A stretch of DNA of 36,958 bases. Source: an uncultured Clostridia bacterium (GTDB lineage Bacteria; Bacillota; Clostridia; Christensenellales; Aristaeellaceae). The stretch covers positions 1 through 36,958 of the forward strand of contig CAMOYA010000012.1 in the NCBI GenBank assembly GCA_946629635.1. Reading direction: 5' to 3'. Positions 16,370 to 23,991 of the stretch are shown in pieces. Positions within the stretch are counted from its first letter, which is position 1; every line of letters begins with the position of its first letter. Under the pieces are notes generated by a model, which worked only from the letters and a program-made list of their open reading frames with translations, was not told where the DNA came from and ran no database searches. The translations under genes were made by a program, and so were the position numbers.

Positions 16370-17527
16370 ATGAAACGGATCATTGCTCTGCTCAGTGTGA
16401 TTCTGACGCTCTGCCTGGTTGCCGGATCCCTGGCCGATACGAGTCTGACCTTCAACCAGACATGCCGGAGCAAAACCGCTTCATCCACCATGATCTATGC
16501 GGAGGTGGACGGCGAGCTGGTGGAAACCTCCAGCCTCCCGGCGGGAAGCTATGTCATTCCGTCCGGCTCGGGTCCGAACGGGCTGACGCGGATCACCTAC
16601 AGCGCGGACAACAGAACCCCTCTGTACGGTTATATCGACCACTCCGTCATCACCTCCGCCACCGGCACCTATACCCTGTCCACCGGCGAGGTGGTTTCCC
16701 TTCCGGAGGCACTGCTGAACAGCAAGGCCGCGCTGAATCTGTATCTGGAAATGGAATACGGTGAAACGAATTCATCCGGCACATACACGGATGAAAACGG
16801 CAATGTCGGCGAGATCGGAAACGAAAGCGCCGCAACGGACGGAGGCGGCACAAACGACGCCGCCTGGGCCAGAGGTCTTGGAAAGGCCGCTGCCGCCAAC
16901 GGCGCGTTCACCGCGACCGTATACACGGATGAGCAGGGAAATCAAACCTCCGTCAGCGTGGTTTACATGGGGCTCGCCCGCTCCTGCATCCGGCTGAACG
17001 ATGCGGAAGTGATGGTGGACACCTATCGCCTGTCCTGGGAAACGGAAGCCCCGGCGAGCAAGATGCTGGCCATGGTCACCTCCAAAACGCCCGCCCGTCT
17101 GCGCGCCAAGAAAAGCAGCTCCGCCCTGGTGATGGACAGAATTCCTTACGGCACCGTGCTCCGGGTCGTCAACACGGGGAAGAACTGGACGTTTGTGGAC
17201 TGCAACGCCGGCCCCCGCGGATATATCCAGACCAGCTCCCTGACATTCTTTGCCAACGAACCCAGGACCTACCGAACCGGATGGGTGGCCACCAAGAGCG
17301 GGCATATTACCGGTGATTCCACCGTCCATGTGCGCAACACCACCAGCAGCAGCTCTCCCCAGCAGGAAGAATACCGCGTGGGAACGGAGCTGACCATTCT
17401 GGGGGAGGAAGGCAATTTCTGCGAGATCGAAGTCAACGGACATCACTGCTATATGCGCAAGGAATTTGTGTTATACAATGAAGAGGATCCCGTCACGAAG
17501 GCGGAGGCCGAAATCCCGGAATCCTGA
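16370..17527 (+). CDS. Secreted protein with bacterial SH3 domains
   Basis: Exported protein of 385 aa with a clear signal peptide (MKRIIALLSVILTLCLVAGS then LADTS). Residues 25-100 form a beta-rich domain, and residues 130-170 a Gly/Ser/Asn/Thr-rich linker. Two SH3b-like domains follow: one near 235-290 (TPARLRAKKSSSALVMDRIP; GYIQTSSLTFF) and one near 305-370 (STVHVRNTTSSS; CYMRKEFVLY). SH3b domains bind peptidoglycan or other surface polymers. No catalytic domain is recognisable, so a cell-wall-binding structural or sensory role is likely. AGGAGG lies eight bases before the ATG. It is a one-gene unit with its own promoter and terminator. Confidence 0.82.
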   Translation: MKRIIALLSVILTLCLVAGSLADTSLTFNQTCRSKTASSTMIYAEVDGELVETSSLPAGSYVIPSGSGPNGLTRITYSADNRTPLYGYIDHSVITSATGTYTLSTGEVVSLPEALLNSKAALNLYLEMEYGETNSSGTYTDENGNVGEIGNESAATDGGGTNDAAWARGLGKAAAANGAFTATVYTDEQGNQTSVSVVYMGLARSCIRLNDAEVMVDTYRLSWETEAPASKMLAMVTSKTPARLRAKKSSSALVMDRIPYGTVLRVVNTGKNWTFVDCNAGPRGYIQTSSLTFFANEPRTYRTGWVATKSGHITGDSTVHVRNTTSSSSPQQEEYRVGTELTILGEEGNFCEIEVNGHHCYMRKEFVLYNEEDPVTKAEAEIPES

Positions 17528-17542
17528 AGCATCCTGAACGCA

Positions 17543-17585
17543 GCAGGAGGAACCGCGAATTACGGTTCCTCCTGTTTCTTTTCTT
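17543..17585 (+). terminator. Terminator of the SH3-protein gene, overlapping the opposite CDS
   Basis: A perfect 12-bp stem (17544-17555 with 17563-17574) with a 7-base loop is followed by a T-rich run (GTTTCTTTTCTTTCTTTT). Its 3' arm and tail are also the last codons of the convergent small membrane protein gene. Confidence 0.88.
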
Positions 17586-17787
17586 TCTTTTCTGCGGCTG
17601 CCCGCTCTTCCTCATTCCGCCTGCGAATCCACGCCACCCCGCTGATTCCCAGCCCGATCAGAAAGACGATATTCCCGGCGATCGCCAGCCCGGACGACAT
17701 GCCGCCCTCCAGATTCAGCCCGACGATTGAAAGAATCAGCCCGACGATCCACAGGATTCCGCCGGTCACAGTCAGCTTTTTCTCCAC
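17560..17787 (-). CDS. Small two-helix membrane protein
   Basis: A 75-aa protein with two predicted membrane helices (about 8-25 and 32-53), joined by a short loop (NLEGGMSSG). A highly charged C-terminal tail follows (IRRRNEEERAAAEKKEKKQ), which should lie in the cytoplasm. It resembles the many small DUF-type membrane proteins of Firmicutes, and no function can be assigned. The start is GTG at 17787 with GGGAGGGAG just upstream. A near-consensus promoter at 17825-17853 supports it as a real gene. The C-terminal codons double as the 3' arm of the terminator of the opposite gene. Confidence 0.75.
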   Translation of the reverse strand: MEKKLTVTGGILWIVGLILSIVGLNLEGGMSSGLAIAGNIVFLIGLGISGVAWIRRRNEEERAAAEKKEKKQEEP

Positions 17788-17824
17788 GGTTCTCCCTCCC
17801 CTGGGTCAGTATCATGCGACGTCT

Positions 17825-17853
17825 ATTGTAGTCAATCCCGGCATGCCCGTCAA
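17825..17853 (-). promoter_or_regulatory. Sigma-A promoter of the small membrane protein gene
   Basis: TTGACG (17848-17853) and TACAAT (17825-17830) are 17 bases apart on the minus strand, giving a leader of about 30 bases. Confidence 0.87.
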
Positions 17854-17922
17854 TTGTCCGGCGCGGTTTTCCTGTCAGACGCCTTTGGGGGACAATCATG
17901 CGCAGAAATATGCAGGTTCCTA

Positions 17923-17950
17923 TTGACTTTCCCTCTCCAGCGGTTACAAT
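17923..17950 (+). promoter_or_regulatory. Sigma-A promoter of the MATE transporter gene
   Basis: TTGACT (17923-17928) and TACAAT (17945-17950) are 16 bases apart, about 45 bases before the ATG. Confidence 0.8.
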
Positions 17951-18000
17951 GGGCGGGTAATTGTCTCAGCGGACTTCCCGATTCGGAAAGGAAATCAACC

Positions 18001-19386
18001 ATGTTCAGGCGTTTTATCGGTACCCGTGCCTTCTACCGCAGCGTACTCACACTGCTCATTCCGATCATCGTGCAGCAGTTCATTTCTTCCTTTGTTTCCC
18101 TGCTGGACAACGTCATGGTCGGCAGCCTGGGAACGGAGGCCATTTCCGCCGCCTCCATCGCCAATCAGATCATGATGGTCTTCAACCTGGCCATCTTCGG
18201 CGGTCTCAGCGGCATCAGCATCTTCGGCGCGCAGTTTTACGGCAAGGGTGATATGGACGGCATGCGCCATACCTTCCGGATCAAGCTGTTTTTCGGCGTG
18301 ATCACCTGCATCGTCGGCATTCTGATCTATCTGTTCTTCGGGGAGGCCTTCATCGATTCCTTTCTCCGGGGGGAGAGCAACGGCGGCGATCTCGCGCTGA
18401 CGCTGGAAAGCGGCCTGAGCTATCTCCGGATCATGCTGATCGGGCTTCCGCCCTTCGCCTTCGTGCAGATCTATGCCGGTACGCTCCGGGAATCCGGAGA
18501 AACCGCCGCCCCCATGTACGCCGGCATTGTCGCCATCCTGACCAATCTTTTCCTGAACTGGGTGCTGATCTTCGGCAATCTCGGCGCCCCCGCGCTCGGC
18601 GTCAGCGGCGCCGCCATCGCCACGGTGATCTCCCGGTATGTGGAGCTGCTGATCGTCGCGATCTATTCCCACCGTCACGAAAACAAATACGTCTTCTTCA
18701 AAGGCGCCTACAGCAGTCTGTACGTCCCCGGGAAGCTGACCGTGCGGATCCTGCGCACCGGCTTTCCGCTGCTGATCAATGAAATACTCTGGTCGCTGGG
18801 GATGACCTTCATCAATCAGTTCTACTCCACCCGCGGGCTCAACGCGGTCGCCGCGCTGAACATCACCGGCACGGCCTGGAATCTTTTCTGCGTGATCATG
18901 TTTGCCATGGGCAGCGCCGTATCCATCATGGTCGGACAGCGGCTCGGCGCCGGAAAGATGGAGGAAGCCCGGGATGTGGACCGGAAGCTGATCTTCCTGA
19001 CCGAGGTGATTCATATCATCATCGGTCTGATCATGATTCTTGCTTCACCGCTGGTTCCCCGGCTGTACAACGTCGGGGACGAGGTGCGGAGCCTGACGCA
19101 GCGGCTGCTGGTCATCGCCGGGCTATCGCTGCCGATCCATTCCTTTGCCCATGTGACGTATTTCACCATCCGCTCCGGCGGGCGCACCGTGATCACCTTC
19201 TTCTTTGACGCGGTGTATATCTGGGTTGTGACCGTTCTGCTGGCCTTCTGCCTGACCCACTATACCGATATGGACGTGCTGCAGATCTACTTCTGCGTCC
19301 AGTTTATCGATATCATCAAGCTGATCATCGGCCTGATCATGCTCAAATCTGATTTCTGGGCCCGGAACGTCGTCAACGACACATGA
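18001..19386 (+). CDS. MATE family efflux transporter
   Basis: Multidrug/toxin extrusion protein of 461 aa with about twelve predicted membrane helices in two similar halves. MATE features include the opening LTLLIPIIVQQFISS, VSLLDNVMVGSLGTEAISA near 30-48, and the second-half counterpart NQFYSTRGLNAVAALNI. These pumps export cations or drugs in exchange for Na+ or H+; the substrate is unknown. The frame is open further upstream, but the ATG at 18001 has AAAGGAA seven bases before it, follows a promoter and begins the conserved first helix. The EamA gene follows after 47 bases on the same strand without a terminator between. Confidence 0.92.
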   Translation: MFRRFIGTRAFYRSVLTLLIPIIVQQFISSFVSLLDNVMVGSLGTEAISAASIANQIMMVFNLAIFGGLSGISIFGAQFYGKGDMDGMRHTFRIKLFFGVITCIVGILIYLFFGEAFIDSFLRGESNGGDLALTLESGLSYLRIMLIGLPPFAFVQIYAGTLRESGETAAPMYAGIVAILTNLFLNWVLIFGNLGAPALGVSGAAIATVISRYVELLIVAIYSHRHENKYVFFKGAYSSLYVPGKLTVRILRTGFPLLINEILWSLGMTFINQFYSTRGLNAVAALNITGTAWNLFCVIMFAMGSAVSIMVGQRLGAGKMEEARDVDRKLIFLTEVIHIIIGLIMILASPLVPRLYNVGDEVRSLTQRLLVIAGLSLPIHSFAHVTYFTIRSGGRTVITFFFDAVYIWVVTVLLAFCLTHYTDMDVLQIYFCVQFIDIIKLIIGLIMLKSDFWARNVVNDT

Positions 19387-19433
19387 GCCGGTCCCCGGTC
19401 AGCCGATCCAATCCGTTTCACTGGAGGTTCACG

Positions 19434-20273
19434 ATGAAATCCGCAAAATGGGGCCCGGTCCTCTGCGTTTTTATCGCTTCCCTGCTTTTCAGCACCGGCG
19501 GGCTGCTGATCAAGCTGATCCCATGGCAGCCGCTGGCCATCAACGGCGTCCGGAATCTGATCGGCGCAGCCGTGATCGGCATCTATCTGCTGGTCACGCA
19601 TCACCGACTGGTTTTCAGCCGCAGCGTATGGATCGGCGCCGTTTCCATGATCGGCGTGACCACGCTGTATGCCATCGCCAACAAAATGACCACCGCCGCC
19701 AATGCCATTGTGCTTCAGTTCACAGCGCCCGTTTTCGTCATTCTGCTGATGGCCGTGATTTTTCACTCGAAGCCTGACCGGGTGGAAATCTTCACCTGCC
19801 TGCTGGTGCTGACGGGCGTCATTCTCTTTTTCGTGGACGGTCTTCAGGCCGGCAACTGGCTGGGAAATCTGATCGCCGTGCTTTCCGGGATCTGCTACGC
19901 AGGCGTATTCATGATGAATTCCGGTAAAAACGCGGATGCCATTTCCTCCTGCTTTCTGGGTCAGCTGGCTGCCGGGATCATCTTCACGCCCACTGTTTTT
20001 CAGGAATCCGACTTCTCCCCTGCTGCCGTTGCGGCCGTGATCTGCCTCGGTGCATTTCAGGTCGGCCTGGCTTACGTGTTTTTTTCCATCGGCATCAAAA
20101 AAACGCCGGCAGTTACCGCCAGCCTGATTACCGGCCTGGAGCCCGTGCTCAATCCGATTCTCGTTGCCGTTTTCTATGGTGAGATGATTTCCACGCTCTC
20201 CGTGTTCGGCGCGGTGCTGGTCGTCGGAACGATCATCGCGTATAACGTTTATCTCTCACGGAAGCCATCCTGA
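19434..20273 (+). CDS. EamA/DMT family transporter
   Basis: Drug/metabolite transporter of 279 aa with ten predicted membrane helices formed by two EamA repeats. The first repeat includes STGGLLIKLIPWQPLAINGVR, and the second ends in SLITGLEPVLNPILVAVFYGE, a hallmark EamA stretch. Family members export amino acids, purines or other metabolites; the substrate cannot be inferred here. The start is the ATG at 19434 with GGAGG seven bases upstream; the longer open frame overlapping the MATE stop has no ribosome site. It is probably co-transcribed with the MATE gene and ends at a shared bidirectional terminator. Confidence 0.9.
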   Translation: MKSAKWGPVLCVFIASLLFSTGGLLIKLIPWQPLAINGVRNLIGAAVIGIYLLVTHHRLVFSRSVWIGAVSMIGVTTLYAIANKMTTAANAIVLQFTAPVFVILLMAVIFHSKPDRVEIFTCLLVLTGVILFFVDGLQAGNWLGNLIAVLSGICYAGVFMMNSGKNADAISSCFLGQLAAGIIFTPTVFQESDFSPAAVAAVICLGAFQVGLAYVFFSIGIKKTPAVTASLITGLEPVLNPILVAVFYGEMISTLSVFGAVLVVGTIIAYNVYLSRKPS

Positions 20274-20295
20274 CCGTCCCGGCAGCAAAACGGTT

Positions 20296-20336
20296 TTAAA
20301 AAACCAGCCCGCCCCAAGGGGCAGGCTGGTTTTGTT
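20296..20336. terminator. Bidirectional terminator between EamA and rpsR
   Basis: AAAACCAGCC (20300-20309) pairs with GGCTGGTTTT (20324-20333), with an inner GCCCC/GGGGC stem. T tracts occur on both strands (TTTTGTTT on plus, TTTTTT on minus), so it serves both convergent units. Confidence 0.92.
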
Positions 20337-20354
20337 TCGTCTCGCAGCGCGGAC

Positions 20355-20612
20355 TCAGTCCACGGTGTAGGGCATCAAGGCGATGGCACGGGCGCGCTTG
20401 ATGGCCTCACTCAGCTGGCGCTGATGCTTGGCGCAGTTTCCGCTCATCCGGCGGGGCAGGATCTTGCCCCGTTCGTTGGTAAAGCGGCGCAGGCGATTGA
20501 CATCCTTATAATCGATATATTCGATCTTATCGACACAGAAGTTGCAGACCTTCCGGCGAGGACGACGTCCTCCACGGGGGCGCGGCCTTCTTTCGCCACG
20601 TTCTTCAGACAT
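20355..20612 (-). CDS. rpsR: 30S ribosomal protein S18
   Basis: Small-subunit protein of 85 aa that pairs with S6 on the central domain of 16S rRNA. It has a basic Arg-rich N-terminus, then [18 protein letters not shown] and the core [18 protein letters not shown]23, C26, C60 and H63 form a C-x2-C...C-x2-H set, the zinc-binding version of S18. AGGAGG lies ahead of the ATG. It is the last gene of rpsF-ssb-rpsR. Confidence 0.97.
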   Translation of the reverse strand: MSEERGERRPRPRGGRRPRRKVCNFCVDKIEYIDYKDVNRLRRFTNERGKILPRRMSGNCAKHQRQLSEAIKRARAIALMPYTVD

Positions 20613-20651
20613 GGGTTTTACCTCCTTTAAAGGATTCGCGCTATTTAAGCG

Positions 20652-21086
20652 TTAAAAGGGCAGCTCGTCAGTCTCCACCGCGGTGAAGCCAGCGGCCGGT
20701 TCAGCAGGCACGGAAGGAGCGGGAGCAGCGCTGTAGCTGCCGGCTCCGGAACCTTCCACGTCATTCCGGGAAGAAACAAACTCCACATCATCCGCGGTCA
20801 CTTCCAGGCTGGCACGGGTCACCCCGTCCTGGCCTGTAAAGGTGTGCACGCTCACCGCCCCGACGACGCAGACCTTGCGGCCCTTCGCCAGATATTTCGA
20901 ACAGACCTCGCCCAGCTGGCGCCAGGCGGTCACACGGAAGAAATCAGCTTCCGGCTGGCTGCTCTGTTCATCCCGACGGCCGCGGCGATTCACCGCAACG
21001 GTGAATGTGCAGACATTCACACCGGTTGTCGTAGTCCGCATTTCGGGATCCCGGGTCAGATTTCCGATGATCGTCAGTTTATTCAT
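20652..21086 (-). CDS. ssb: Single-stranded DNA-binding protein
   Basis: Protects single-stranded DNA in replication and repair and recruits partner proteins. The 144-aa protein has an OB fold at residues 1-105 (MNKLTIIGNLTRDPEMR; DFFRVTAWRQLGEVCSKYLAKG). A flexible Ala/Pro/Ser-rich linker and the conserved acidic tip DELPF at the C-terminus follow. The ATG at 21086 has GAGGGAAAG upstream. Its place between rpsF and rpsR is the classical bacterial order. Confidence 0.97.
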   Translation of the reverse strand: MNKLTIIGNLTRDPEMRTTTTGVNVCTFTVAVNRRGRRDEQSSQPEADFFRVTAWRQLGEVCSKYLAKGRKVCVVGAVSVHTFTGQDGVTRASLEVTADDVEFVSSRNDVEGSGAGSYSAAPAPSVPAEPAAGFTAVETDELPF

Positions 21087-21109
21087 ATCTTTCCCTCTTC
21101 TCTCAGCCG

Positions 21110-21568
21110 TTACTCGGCATCAGCCGGAGCGGCTTCTTCCACAGGCGCAGCTTCGACAGCCGCTTCCGCAGCGGGAGCTTCCTGGACGGGAGCCTCGTCA
21201 TCAACGGGAGCAGTGATCTCATCGGGAGCACCCAGGGGAGCGGGCTTGTTCGCACGCGGCTTTACGTTGGAGCGCTTTTCCACCAGCTTCACAACGAGGT
21301 AACGCAGCACGTTCTCATTGATCTGCAGGTTCCGCTCAAGCTCGCGGGGCAGCTCGGCCGGCGCCTTGAAGTTCACCAGCACGTACCATCCCTCGGTCTT
21401 GTAGTCGATCGCATAGGCCAGACGGCGCTTTCCCCATGTCTCATCGACCTTCTCGATCTCACCACCGTTTGCTTCGATCAGGGCGGATACCTTCTCAATC
21501 AGTTCCTTGCGAGCGGTTTCCTCCAGACCGGTGTCGATGATGTAGATCATTTCATACCTGTTCATCAT
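21110..21568 (-). CDS. rpsF: 30S ribosomal protein S6 with long acidic tail
   Basis: Small-subunit protein that binds 16S rRNA as a pair with S18. Residues 1-97 are the S6 fold (NRYEMIYIIDTGLEE; WGKRRLAYAIDYKTEGWYVL; INENVLRYLVVK). Residues about 105-152 are an extra Ala/Glu/Pro-rich tail (EAPVQEAPAAEAAVEAAPVE), longer than in most S6 proteins (95-110 aa) and probably disordered. AGGAGGTGA sits seven bases before the ATG at 21568. It is the first gene of the operon, and its leader contains a hairpin that may be the S6:S18 autoregulatory site. Confidence 0.96.
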   Translation of the reverse strand: MMNRYEMIYIIDTGLEETARKELIEKVSALIEANGGEIEKVDETWGKRRLAYAIDYKTEGWYVLVNFKAPAELPRELERNLQINENVLRYLVVKLVEKRSNVKPRANKPAPLGAPDEITAPVDDEAPVQEAPAAEAAVEAAPVEEAAPADAE

Positions 21569-21593
21569 TCTTTCACCTCCTCACGGACATTTG

Positions 21594-21612
21594 GCGCTGC
21601 TTCCTGCAGCGC
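21594..21612 (-). promoter_or_regulatory. Leader hairpin of rpsF, candidate S6:S18 binding site
   Basis: GCGCTGC and GCAGCGC form a 7-bp stem with a 5-base loop in the short rpsF leader. Flanking ACAT/ATGT could extend it across an internal loop. S6:S18 leader motifs are known at this position, but the expected CCG element is seen only just 3' of the stem (GTCCGTG), so the match is incomplete. Confidence 0.45.
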
Positions 21613-21631
21613 AAGGATGTGCCAATTGAGG

Positions 21632-21660
21632 ATTATACCAGATCAACCGTTGATATGCAA
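21632..21660 (-). promoter_or_regulatory. Sigma-A promoter of rpsF-ssb-rpsR
   Basis: TTGCAT (21655-21660) is 17 bases from a perfect TATAAT (21632-21637) on the minus strand. Confidence 0.87.
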
Positions 21661-21715
21661 CACATTTCTGCCCACATTCCATGAAAATCTTTCCGGATTT
21701 CTTCCATATTTTATA

Positions 21716-21744
21716 CGGACATATGATCAAATATGTGCTATAAT
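21716..21744 (+). promoter_or_regulatory. Promoter of the pyrophosphatase operon
   Basis: TGCTATAAT gives an extended -10 (TATAAT at 21739-21744). CGGACA (21716-21721) is a weak -35 at 17 bases. An inverted repeat, ACATAT (21719-21724) and ATATGT (21731-21736), fills most of the spacer and may be an operator. Confidence 0.72.
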
Positions 21745-21796
21745 GACCTCTGGTTTTTGTCGTCAGCAAAATATCCTTGAAACTGGAGGCCTCACC

Positions 21797-23947
21797 ATGT
21801 CTGTCAACTGGAATCTCATTGTCCTGTGCATCATTCTGCTGACCCTGGGATATGTCTTCTGGAATTACCAGCGGATCCGCAAAATGAAGGAAGGCACATC
21901 CGAAATGATCGAAATGGCCGGAATCATCCGTTCCGGCGCAAATACTTTCATGAAAACGGAATACCGCACCATCGTGATCGTCGTGCTGGCGCTGGCAGCG
22001 ATATTCAGCCTGTTTGTGGAACGGACCAGCGGCATCACCTTCGTCTTCGGCGCGCTGATGTCCTCCTGCGCCTGCGTGATCGGCATGCGTTCCGCGACCT
22101 ACGCCAATGTGCGGACCGCCAACAAGGCCCGGGAGAGCATGTCCATCGGCGAAACCGTGAAGGTCGCGCTGTGCGGCGGATCCATTTCCGGTCTGAGCGT
22201 ACAGGCCTTCGGCCTGCTCGGGCTGGTCGCCATCCTGTTCATCTTCGGCAGCGTAAAGTACAACGTGCTGGGCGGCGGCCTGCTGACCACGCTGGAGGGC
22301 GTAAATCCGACCATCATGCGGATCTCCACCTACTCCCTGGGCTGCTCCCTCGTGGCCATGTTCAACCGCGTGGCGGGCGGCAACTACACCAAGGCGGCGG
22401 ACATTTCCGCGGATATTCTGGCCAAGGTCCGGAATGATCTGCCGGAGGATGACTCCCGCGTTCCCAACGTCATCGCAGACTTCATCGGCGACAACGTCAA
22501 CGACATCGCCGGCAACTGCTCCGACCTGCTGGAGTCCTTCGTGGCCACGATTTCCGCCACGCTGATGATCGCCGTGATCCTGTTCCAGCAGTATGAGGGA
22601 AAGCTGGCCGGAAGCATGGCTGCGCTCGAAACCGTCTTTGGCGGCACGATTACCTATCCCCTGCTCGTCGCCGGCGCGGGCCTCCTCAGCTGCCTGCTGG
22701 GCCTGTTCTATGCCGCCCGGAAAAAGATGAGCGACAATCCCTCCCGGGAGCTGAATCTCGCCACCTGGATCTCCGCCGGACTGACGGTTCTGCTCGGCCT
22801 GGGTGCCGCAGCCATCTGCTTTGCCCATGTCGATGCTTCCATTCTCCGGGAAACCTACGGTTGGGTCGCCGGATGGGCTTCCCCCTGGATCTGCGCGGTG
22901 CTGGGCATTGCCAGCGGCGTCGCCATCGGTTCCATCACCGAGTACTATACCTCCACGGATTATAAGCCCACCCGTTCCCTCGCTGAGATGGCACCCGAAG
23001 GCGAAGCCTTCGTGATCACCAAGGGTGACGCCATCGGCTCCCGTTCCTGCCTGCTTCCCGTTCTGGTCATCGGAATTGCGCTGTTTGTATCCGGCAAGCT
23101 CGCCGGAACCTACGGCGTAGCGCTGGCCGCCCTGGGTATGCTGGCCTTTGTCGGCGCCACCGTTTCGATCGATGCCTTCGGCCCCATTGCCGACAACGCC
23201 GGCGGCCTGGCCGAAAGCTGCCATCTGGATGCCAAGGTGCGCGTGATCACCGATAAGCTGGACGCGGTCGGCAACACCACCGCCGCCGTCGGCAAGGGAT
23301 TTGCGATCGGTTCCGCCGCCTTCGCCACCGTTTCCCTGATCGTCTCCTATGTCGGCAACTATTCCGCCGAGATGAACCTGAACATCGCCTCCTTCGTCGT
23401 CGTCGCCGGCGCCATCATCGGCGGCGCACTGGTGGAATACTTCTCCGCCATGCTGACCGATAACACCATTGAATCCGCCAAACTGATGGCCGATGAGGGC
23501 GACAAGCAGCTGACCCCCGAAGTACTGGCCGGAAAGAAGGTCCCGGACTACAACCGGATGATCGCACTGGCCGCGCGCCAGGCGCTGAAGAAAATGCTCT
23601 TCCCCTCCGTGCTGGCCATGGTGATCCCGGTGATCGGAGGCTTCATCTTCGGCGTGGAATTCGTCGGCGGCCTGCTGATCGGCGCCACGATCGTTGCCAT
23701 TCCCCGCGCGCTGTTCATGGGCAATTCCGGCGGCGCCTTCGACAATGCCAAGAAGTATATCGAATCCGGCGCGCTGAAGGGCCACGGCAAGGGTTCCGCC
23801 GCCCATAAGGCAGCGGTCACCGGCGACACGGTCGGCGATACCCGCAAGGACGTTGTCGGCGTCGCGCTGGACATCTTCATCAAAACGATGTCCACCGTCG
23901 CCAATACACTCGTAAGCATCTTCCGGAACATCACCCTGATCCGCTGA
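21797..23947 (+). CDS. hppA: Membrane-bound ion-translocating pyrophosphatase, divergent
   Basis: Membrane pyrophosphatase of 716 aa with about 16 helices, coupling PPi hydrolysis to H+ (or Na+) export. Conserved catalytic parts are GGNYTKAADISADILAK (195-210), PEDDSR (216-221), IADFIGDNVND (226-236), SIDAFGPIADNAGG (457-470) and GDTVGDTRKD (676-685). GNTTAA (492-497) has Ala at the position linked to K+ dependence; K+-independent enzymes have Lys. The usual DVGADLVGKVE signature reads DISADILAKVR here, so the final Glu is Arg212. That places it among divergent members and leaves the transported ion open. ATG 21797 follows GGAGG by eight bases; earlier in-frame codons cross the promoter. DUF1538 and PII-like genes follow. 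Confidence 0.92.
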   Translation: MSVNWNLIVLCIILLTLGYVFWNYQRIRKMKEGTSEMIEMAGIIRSGANTFMKTEYRTIVIVVLALAAIFSLFVERTSGITFVFGALMSSCACVIGMRSATYANVRTANKARESMSIGETVKVALCGGSISGLSVQAFGLLGLVAILFIFGSVKYNVLGGGLLTTLEGVNPTIMRISTYSLGCSLVAMFNRVAGGNYTKAADISADILAKVRNDLPEDDSRVPNVIADFIGDNVNDIAGNCSDLLESFVATISATLMIAVILFQQYEGKLAGSMAALETVFGGTITYPLLVAGAGLLSCLLGLFYAARKKMSDNPSRELNLATWISAGLTVLLGLGAAAICFAHVDASILRETYGWVAGWASPWICAVLGIASGVAIGSITEYYTSTDYKPTRSLAEMAPEGEAFVITKGDAIGSRSCLLPVLVIGIALFVSGKLAGTYGVALAALGMLAFVGATVSIDAFGPIADNAGGLAESCHLDAKVRVITDKLDAVGNTTAAVGKGFAIGSAAFATVSLIVSYVGNYSAEMNLNIASFVVVAGAIIGGALVEYFSAMLTDNTIESAKLMADEGDKQLTPEVLAGKKVPDYNRMIALAARQALKKMLFPSVLAMVIPVIGGFIFGVEFVGGLLIGATIVAIPRALFMGNSGGAFDNAKKYIESGALKGHGKGSAAHKAAVTGDTVGDTRKDVVGVALDIFIKTMSTVANTLVSIFRNITLIR

Positions 23948-23991
23948 TCCGGGTTTCCTTTCACAGATGTCCTCAGTGAAGGAGATGCCTC

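Noticed and set aside
21581-23806. A 741-codon open frame on the minus strand opposite the pyrophosphatase
   Set aside because: The product is a Gly/His/Asp/Gln-rich low-complexity chain with no recognisable domain, and it antiparallels a fully conserved gene. It is an effect of high GC at third codon positions.
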